DNA of 64,000 bases from an uncultured Sphingomonas sp. GTDB taxonomy: Bacteria > Pseudomonadota > Alphaproteobacteria > Sphingomonadales > Sphingomonadaceae. This document shows positions 58,559 through 64,000 of this stretch, piece by piece. The notes beneath the pieces were generated by a model. It was not told where the DNA came from, ran no database searches, and saw nothing but the letters and a program-made list of their open reading frames with translations. A program made the position numbers and the translations under genes. The stretch is from NCBI GenBank assembly GCA_913776255.1, contig CAJYLV010000009.1:62001-126000 (forward strand), in the 5' to 3' direction. Within the stretch, counting starts at the first letter, position 1. Each line of letters begins with the position of its first letter.

Positions 58559-60499
58559 ATGGCGCGACTGATCGCCCGGCTGCGGGAGCTTCGGCATTCC
58601 GATCATCGCATCACCGCCCAGGTGCGGGCGGTGCTTGTCGAATCGCTGTACGCCTCCACGCAATCGCTGGTGATCGGCGCGCTGACCAGTACGACTATCG
58701 CCGCGGTGGTCGCGTGGGCGACCCGCGACGCGTGGCTGGCGGCGGGGGCGGCGGCGATCGGCGCGGTCGGCGCGCTGCGCATCGCCGATGCGCTGCGCGC
58801 GCATCGCATCGACGTCGATGCCGAGGCGGCGGCGCGCCACGAGCTCGGCTACCGTGTCGGCGCGCTCGCTTATTCCGGGCTGCTCGGGCTGTTCGGTTTC
58901 CTGACGCTGACGCGCAGCGGCGACGGCGTAGTGCAGCTGCTCGCGGTCACCACCGCGATCGGCTATGCCGCGGGCATCGCCGGGCGCAATGCCGGCCGCC
59001 CGCGGATCGCGCTGGCGCAATTGTGCCTTGCCTCGCTGCCGCTGTCCGCCGGGCTGCTGATCGGGTTCGAGCCGCTGAAGCTGGTGCTGGCGGTGGTGAT
59101 CGTGTTGTTCGTCGTGGCGATGATCGACATCACGCTGCAGACCTATGGTGCCGTGCTGAAGGCGACGATCGTCAGCCATGAGAATGCCGCGCTCGCCGCG
59201 CACCATGCCGCCCATGCCCGGCGCGACGACCTGACCGGCGTCGCCAACCGCACCGCGTTCCGCGAACAGTTCGAGGAACGGCTGCGGATGCTGCCCGGTA
59301 GCGGGAGCAAGCTGGCGCTCTACTGGCTCGATCTCGACCGGTTCAAGGAGATCAACGACACGTTCGGGCATCTGGCGGGCAACGCGCTGCTCGCCGCGGT
59401 CGCCGGGCGGCTGCGCACGCATTTCGATCACGAAAGCGTGGTGGCGCGGCTGGGCGGCGACGAATTCGCGATCCTTTCCCCGGTCCGCGACCGGCAGGAA
59501 GCCGCGACGATCGGCGCGGCGATCCTCGCGCTCGTCCGTCGCCCGGTCGCGCATGACGGGCACAGCTTGCGCACCAGCGCGTCGATCGGCGTCGCGCTCG
59601 CGCCCGAGAACGGGCGCGAGGCCGACACGTTGCTCAAGAACGCCGATCTCGCTCTGTATCGCGCCAAGGAGAGCGGGCGCGGCCAGCTCTATTTCTACGA
59701 ACCGGTCATGGACGAGAAGATCGAGCGCCGCCGCCAGCTCGATTACGAGCTGCAAGGCGCGCTGGAGCGCGGCGAATTCCATCTGCTGTTTCAGCCGATC
59801 TTCGATCTCGCCGCATCGCGCATCCTGTCGTGCGAGGTGCTGCTGCGCTGGACCAACCGCCATCATGGCGCGGTGTCGCCGGTCGAGTTCATCCCGATCG
59901 CCGAGGACAATGGCACCATCGACGCGATCGGCCATTGGGTGCTCTACCAGGCGTGCGAGGCGGCGCGCGGCTGGCCCGCCGACATCTCGATAGCGGTCAA
60001 CCTGTCCCCGATCCAGCTGCGCGCGACGCATTTGCCCGCGGTGGTGCTCGACGCGCTGAACGCCAGCGGCCTGCCGCCCGAACGGCTCAATCTCGAAGTC
60101 ACCGAGACGGTGCTGCTCGAGGATGTCGAGACGTCGCTCGCCGCGCTCGAGGCGCTCAACCGGCTGCGGGTGCGCACCACGCTCGACGATTTCGGCACCG
60201 GCTATTCCTCGCTCAGCTACCTGACCCGCTTCCCGTTCCAGACGCTCAAGATCGATCGCTCCTTCGTCACCGATCTCGAACGCAGCCCGGCCTCGATCGC
60301 GATCGTCCAGACCATCGTCGATCTCGGCGCGCAGCTCGGGATGCGGACGGTCGCGGAAGGCGTGGAGACGCAGGCGCAGCTCGACCAGCTGCGCCGCACG
60401 CGGTGCGACGCGGTACAGGGCTATCTGCTCGCCCGCCCGATGCCGGCGGCCATGGTCTCCGCCATGTTGGCCGGCAAGGGCAGCGAGGCGACCGGCTGA
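58559..60499 (+). CDS. Membrane-bound GGDEF-EAL protein
   Basis: N-term multi-TM; RLGGDEFAILSP; CEVLLRW, LNLEVTETVLLED, LDDFGTGYSSLSYLTRFPFQTLKIDRSFV. Confidence 0.96.
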   Translation: MARLIARLRELRHSDHRITAQVRAVLVESLYASTQSLVIGALTSTTIAAVVAWATRDAWLAAGAAAIGAVGALRIADALRAHRIDVDAEAAARHELGYRVGALAYSGLLGLFGFLTLTRSGDGVVQLLAVTTAIGYAAGIAGRNAGRPRIALAQLCLASLPLSAGLLIGFEPLKLVLAVVIVLFVVAMIDITLQTYGAVLKATIVSHENAALAAHHAAHARRDDLTGVANRTAFREQFEERLRMLPGSGSKLALYWLDLDRFKEINDTFGHLAGNALLAAVAGRLRTHFDHESVVARLGGDEFAILSPVRDRQEAATIGAAILALVRRPVAHDGHSLRTSASIGVALAPENGREADTLLKNADLALYRAKESGRGQLYFYEPVMDEKIERRRQLDYELQGALERGEFHLLFQPIFDLAASRILSCEVLLRWTNRHHGAVSPVEFIPIAEDNGTIDAIGHWVLYQACEAARGWPADISIAVNLSPIQLRATHLPAVVLDALNASGLPPERLNLEVTETVLLEDVETSLAALEALNRLRVRTTLDDFGTGYSSLSYLTRFPFQTLKIDRSFVTDLERSPASIAIVQTIVDLGAQLGMRTVAEGVETQAQLDQLRRTRCDAVQGYLLARPMPAAMVSAMLAGKGSEATG

Positions 60500-60513
60500 A
60501 CTTCTCCGGTCGT

Positions 60514-60552
60514 ACCGGCCGCATCAGCCATCGACGGGCCGATGCGGCCGGT
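60514..60552. terminator. Bidirectional hairpin between convergent genes
   Basis: ACCGGCCGCATC-N15-GATGCGGCCGGT. Confidence 0.55.
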
Positions 60553-60558
60553 GGCGGG

Positions 60559-61437
60559 TCAGCGGGCCTTCTCCAGCAACCGTTCCTGCGCGCTGACCAG
60601 CCGCCGCATCAGCTTGAGATCGCCCTCGCCCAGCCGCAGCGCCGCATCGGCCCACAGCTCGACCACCGCCTCCAGCTCGCCGAGCGTCAGCGGGTTCACC
60701 GCCCGCGACGCCTCGTAGATCGCGGCATGTGCGCTGTGCCGGCGACGGTTGGCGCGGATATAGTCCTCGACGACGCGCCGCCCCTCGCCCGGCTCGGCGA
60801 GCGCATGGACCAGCCCCATCTCGTACAATTCCTCGGCGCGATACGTCCGCCCGCTGAGAATCATCTGCTCGGCGCGCGCCGCGCCCAGTCGGCGCGACAG
60901 GAAGCAATGCGCGCCCATGCCGGGGAACAGCCCGAACAGCGTCTCGGGCAGCCCGAACCCCGCGCCGCGCTCCGCGACGACGACGTTGAACGACATCAGC
61001 GCCTCGAACCCGCCGCCCAGCGCGTCGCCCTCGACCAGTCCGATCGTGATGATCGACCGGTCGAGTCCCAGCATGTTGCGGTGCAGGATCCGCACGCACG
61101 CCTTGCCGTAGCCGACCAGCGCATCCCGGTTGCGCGCGCGGATCAGCTGCGCGAACAGGTCGAGATCGCCGCCCAGCGAGAACACGCCGGGAAAGCGCGA
61201 CCCGAGCACGAGATAGCGGATCGGCATCGCGCCGCTGCCATGCGCGATCGCAATATCCTCCTGCCACTGGATGAAGTCGTGGAGCAGCGCGGGATTGAAG
61301 CTGGGCCGCAGGTGCGGGCGCATATAGGTCCACAAGGTCCCCAGCGCCGGGTCGAACGTCGCCTCCAGCTGGTCGTAGCTGAACAGCTCGCGCGCGTCCG
61401 GCGTGGCCGCGGCGATCGTGGTCTGATGGATGGTCAT
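60559..61437 (-). CDS. RpfF-like enoyl-CoA hydratase (candidate DSF-type signal synthase)
   Basis: FSLGGDLDLFAQLIRARNRDALVGYGKACVRILH, GDALGGGFEALMSFNVVVAE, GLPETLFGLFPGMGAHCFLSRRLG closely follow RpfF motifs. Confidence 0.85.
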   Translation of the reverse strand: MTIHQTTIAAATPDARELFSYDQLEATFDPALGTLWTYMRPHLRPSFNPALLHDFIQWQEDIAIAHGSGAMPIRYLVLGSRFPGVFSLGGDLDLFAQLIRARNRDALVGYGKACVRILHRNMLGLDRSIITIGLVEGDALGGGFEALMSFNVVVAERGAGFGLPETLFGLFPGMGAHCFLSRRLGAARAEQMILSGRTYRAEELYEMGLVHALAEPGEGRRVVEDYIRANRRRHSAHAAIYEASRAVNPLTLGELEAVVELWADAALRLGEGDLKLMRRLVSAQERLLEKAR

Positions 61438-61554
61438 GCGATTTCCTCTTTCCTGACAGCAACTTGCTGTCGGTTAAGAATAACTCACGACGCGTTCGCT
61501 GTCGGTGTCGAAGCACCGCTGGCGGGCGCAGCTCCGCCATGGCATGGCGCGATC

Positions 61555-62025
61555 ATGACGCTCGTGCCGCGCATCCTCGTCGACGCCGACGCCTGTCCGG
61601 TGAAGGAAGAGATTTACCGGGTCGCCTACCGGGTGGCCGTACCGGTGGTGGTCGTCAGCAACGCGCATCTGCGCATTCCCGCGCACCCGCTGATTTCGCG
61701 GGTGGTGGTGGGCGATGGCTTCGACGCCGCGGACGACTGGATCGCGGCGCAGGTCGATGCCGCCGCGCTGGTGGTCACCGCCGACATCCTGCTCGCCGAT
61801 CGCTGCCTGAAGGGCGGCGCGGCGGCGGTGATCGCCCCCAACGGTCGCCCGTTCACGACCAGCTCGATCGGCAGTGCGGTCGCAGTGCGCGCGATCATGA
61901 GCGACCTGCGCGCCGGTGGCGACCGCGTCGGCGGCCCGCCGCCGTTCGCCAAGGAGGACCGCTCGCGCTTCCTGTCCGCGCTCGACGCCGCGATCGTCCG
62001 CGTCCGCCGCCGGACCGGCGGCTGA
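61555..62025 (+). CDS. YaiI/YqxD (DUF188) family protein
   Basis: ILVDADACPVKEEIYRVAYR, VVTADILLADRCLKGGAAAVIAPNGRPFT. Confidence 0.94.
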   Translation: MTLVPRILVDADACPVKEEIYRVAYRVAVPVVVVSNAHLRIPAHPLISRVVVGDGFDAADDWIAAQVDAAALVVTADILLADRCLKGGAAAVIAPNGRPFTTSSIGSAVAVRAIMSDLRAGGDRVGGPPPFAKEDRSRFLSALDAAIVRVRRRTGG

Positions 62026-62066
62026 CCGCCGAGGGAGCCGGTGCGCGCCTGCCTCGTTGGGCAGGG

Positions 62067-63239
62067 ATGACCGATCCCGACCATCCGCTCCGCCTCGGCT
62101 TCCCCGTCAAGGTCATGGGCCGGCCCGAGCTCAAGACGCAGGACACGCGGCGCTGGCAGAAGAACCCGCATCTCAAATGCTCGCTCGAGCTGCTCGACCC
62201 GGTGCTCGACTATCTGAAGTCCGAGCGGCTCGACATGTACCGGCTGTCGTCGGACATCGCGCCTTACGCCACCCATCCCGACATGCCGCAATTCCACTCG
62301 ATGGTCGCCGACAGCGATGCCGAGCTGCGCGCGTTCGGCGCCAAGGCGCGTGAGTACGGCATCCGCCTGTCCTTCCATCCCTCGCAATATGTGCTGCTCA
62401 ACGCCCCCGACCCGGCGCTGACGCGCAAGAGCATCTGGGATCTCGCGAGCCAGGCCGAAATGCTCGACCGCATGGGGCTCGACGACGAGGCGGTGATGGT
62501 GACGCATGTCGGCGGGGTCTATGGCGATCACGAAGCGAGCCGCGCGCGCTGGATCGCGGGCTGGGAACAATGCCCGGAGCATGTCCGCCGCCGGCTGGTG
62601 CTCGAAAATGACGACATCCGCTTCTCCGCCGCCGACGCCTTGTGGATCCACGAACGCACCGGCGTGCGACTGATCTTCGACTATCAGCATTTCTGGTGCC
62701 TCAACCCCGAGCGGCTCGACATGCGCGAGACGCTGGAGCGGTTCCTCACGACCTGGCCCATTGGCGTGCGACCGAAGATCCACTTCTCCTCGCCGCGCAC
62801 CGAACTCCGCGAGATCAAGCAGAAGATCACTCCCAAGGCGCGCGCGGCGGCGAAGGCGGGGAGCGCCAAGGCGAAAAAGGGCGAGCTGCTCAAGGCGCCG
62901 GTCAAGGCGACCGCGCGCGTCAAGACCGTGCTGCGCCCGCCGATCTGGACCGGCCATGCCGATTTCACCAACCCCTTCGAGTTCGCCACCTTCATGCGCA
63001 TGGCCGAGGGGCTGGTGTTCGACGTGATGCTGGAAGGAAAGTCCAAGGACCTGAGCCTGTTGCGGCTCCGCCCCGACCTGCTCCGCTACGCCCCCGACGT
63101 CGCCGCGCGCTTCGGCATCACCGAAGCGGACCACGCCGCGCTCGCCGACGACGAGGCGCTGCTCGACGAGGCGGCGGCGGCAGACGAGGACGCGGACGTC
63201 GACGAGGGTCAGGACGCCGGGGCGGTCGAGGCGGCGTAG
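62067..63239 (+). CDS. uvsE: UV DNA damage endonuclease
   Basis: LRLGFPVKVMG..., YRLSSDIAPYATHPDMPQF, RLSFHPSQYVLLNAPDP, HVGGVYGDHEAS, LENDDIRFSAAD. Confidence 0.93.
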   Translation: MTDPDHPLRLGFPVKVMGRPELKTQDTRRWQKNPHLKCSLELLDPVLDYLKSERLDMYRLSSDIAPYATHPDMPQFHSMVADSDAELRAFGAKAREYGIRLSFHPSQYVLLNAPDPALTRKSIWDLASQAEMLDRMGLDDEAVMVTHVGGVYGDHEASRARWIAGWEQCPEHVRRRLVLENDDIRFSAADALWIHERTGVRLIFDYQHFWCLNPERLDMRETLERFLTTWPIGVRPKIHFSSPRTELREIKQKITPKARAAAKAGSAKAKKGELLKAPVKATARVKTVLRPPIWTGHADFTNPFEFATFMRMAEGLVFDVMLEGKSKDLSLLRLRPDLLRYAPDVAARFGITEADHAALADDEALLDEAAAADEDADVDEGQDAGAVEAA

Positions 63240-63394
63240 TCGATCGCGGCCAGATCGCCGAGCAGGTCGGGGCCGGCCGAGCCGTGCGTGCGTCCATGTG
63301 CCTGACGCGCCGCGTGGGGCGTCGCGAACGACGCCATCCACCCGAAGTGCCGTTCGGCCGAAGTTTTGAGGGTGCTAGTCAAAAGCCGCGTCAT
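63209..63394 (-). pseudogene. Possible remnant of the C-terminus of an SDR/epimerase-type protein
   Basis: HFGWMASFATPHAARQAHGRTHGSAGPDLLGDLAAIDY resembles HFGWxAxFA...GP.LLADL...Y tails; no N-terminal part. Confidence 0.35.
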
Positions 63395-63532
63395 GGATGT
63401 CGAGCAAAGATCGACATCAGGGTAGGAGCGCGATTTCTCCTGCGTGGCGCAGTCCGGAAAATTCCCAACAGGGAGCGCCCGGCGCCAGCCACAGCGGACG
63501 GATGGCGATCTGCCGGATCGGCGCGCCCGACG

Positions 63533-64000
63533 TCAGCGACGCTCCCAGTCGCGCTCGCGCTCCAGCGACAGGATGTCGCGGCCGGCGGTCAGCACCGCCT
63601 GCTCGCGCCCGTCCTCGTCGAAATAGACCGCCACGTCCTGCGCCGAGGCGTCGCCGTCGATCCGGCGCTCGTCCGCCGAGGTGACATGTCCGACATAGCG
63701 CAGGCTGAGATCGTAATGCCCCGACCAGAAGAACGGCACCTCGTCATAGCCGCCATCCACCTGGCCCAGCAGGTGGCGCGCCAGCCACTGACCCATGCGC
63801 TGCGCGACCACCCAATGTTCGACTCGGATCGGATGTCCCGATCGACGGTCCGGCACGTTCGCGATGTCGCCGATCGCATGGATCGCCGGGTCGGAGGTCC
63901 GCAGCTGGTCGTCAACGCGCACCCCGCCGCCCTCGGCTTTCTCCGCCAGTACCAGCCCGGCGCGTTCGGCCAGATCGACGCGCGGCGCGACACCGATCCC
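63533..64000 (-). CDS. FAD-dependent NAD(P)H ferredoxin reductase-like (N-terminus beyond window)
   Basis: LRTSDPAIHAIGDIANVPDRRSGHPIRVEHWVVAQRMGQWLARHLLG; DVAVYFDEDGREQAVLTAGRD. Confidence 0.9.
   Translation of the reverse strand, partial: GIGVAPRVDLAERAGLVLAEKAEGGGVRVDDQLRTSDPAIHAIGDIANVPDRRSGHPIRVEHWVVAQRMGQWLARHLLGQVDGGYDEVPFFWSGHYDLSLRYVGHVTSADERRIDGDASAQDVAVYFDEDGREQAVLTAGRDILSLERERDWERR

Noticed and set aside
1-64000. CRISPR arrays, tRNA/rRNA genes, integrase or transposase at T3SS borders
   Set aside because: None recognised by eye; no regularly spaced repeats and no integrase-like ORF, so no classical mobile-island signature beyond the direct palindromic repeats.

Overview
High-GC alphaproteobacterial DNA; the gene content and the PEP-CTERM style look sphingomonad-like. 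Calls come from reading the supplied ORF translations and the raw sequence; no database search was run. (1) About 4.5-26.4 kb: an essentially complete non-flagellar type III secretion (injectisome) core, sctU-(FliO-like)-Q-R-S-T-luxR on the minus strand and LT-V-C-D-F-I-J-K-L-N-O-P on the plus strand. It is accompanied by small unknown or secreted proteins and by a class-3-lipase-like protein followed directly by an ankyrin-repeat exported protein. The block is bracketed by two near-identical ~79 bp direct copies of an imperfect palindrome (4411 and 26421). (2) Flanking it, and continuing to ~58 kb, are plant cell-wall polysaccharide genes: two TonB receptors, four GH43-like, GH105, GH29, GH27 and GH5-like enzymes, KduI/KduD, an MFS transporter, DUF4861, DUF2264 and a GntR/FadR-type regulator. 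(3) The remainder is housekeeping/accessory: an MCP, an FAD monooxygenase-TspO fusion, an FNT channel, PPK2, an ActP-like symporter plus DUF485, a PEP-CTERM protein next to an HExxH peptidase-like protein, a GGDEF-EAL protein convergent with an RpfF-like protein, and UvsE. The strongest leads are a 17-bp inverted-repeat box (CTAATCG-N3-CGATTAG) at three places in the T3SS block including upstream of the lipase, the FliO-like protein inside an injectisome operon, the lipase/ankyrin pair, two short families of unknown small proteins, and the FAD-TspO fusion. No tRNA, rRNA, CRISPR, transposase or phage genes were recognised.
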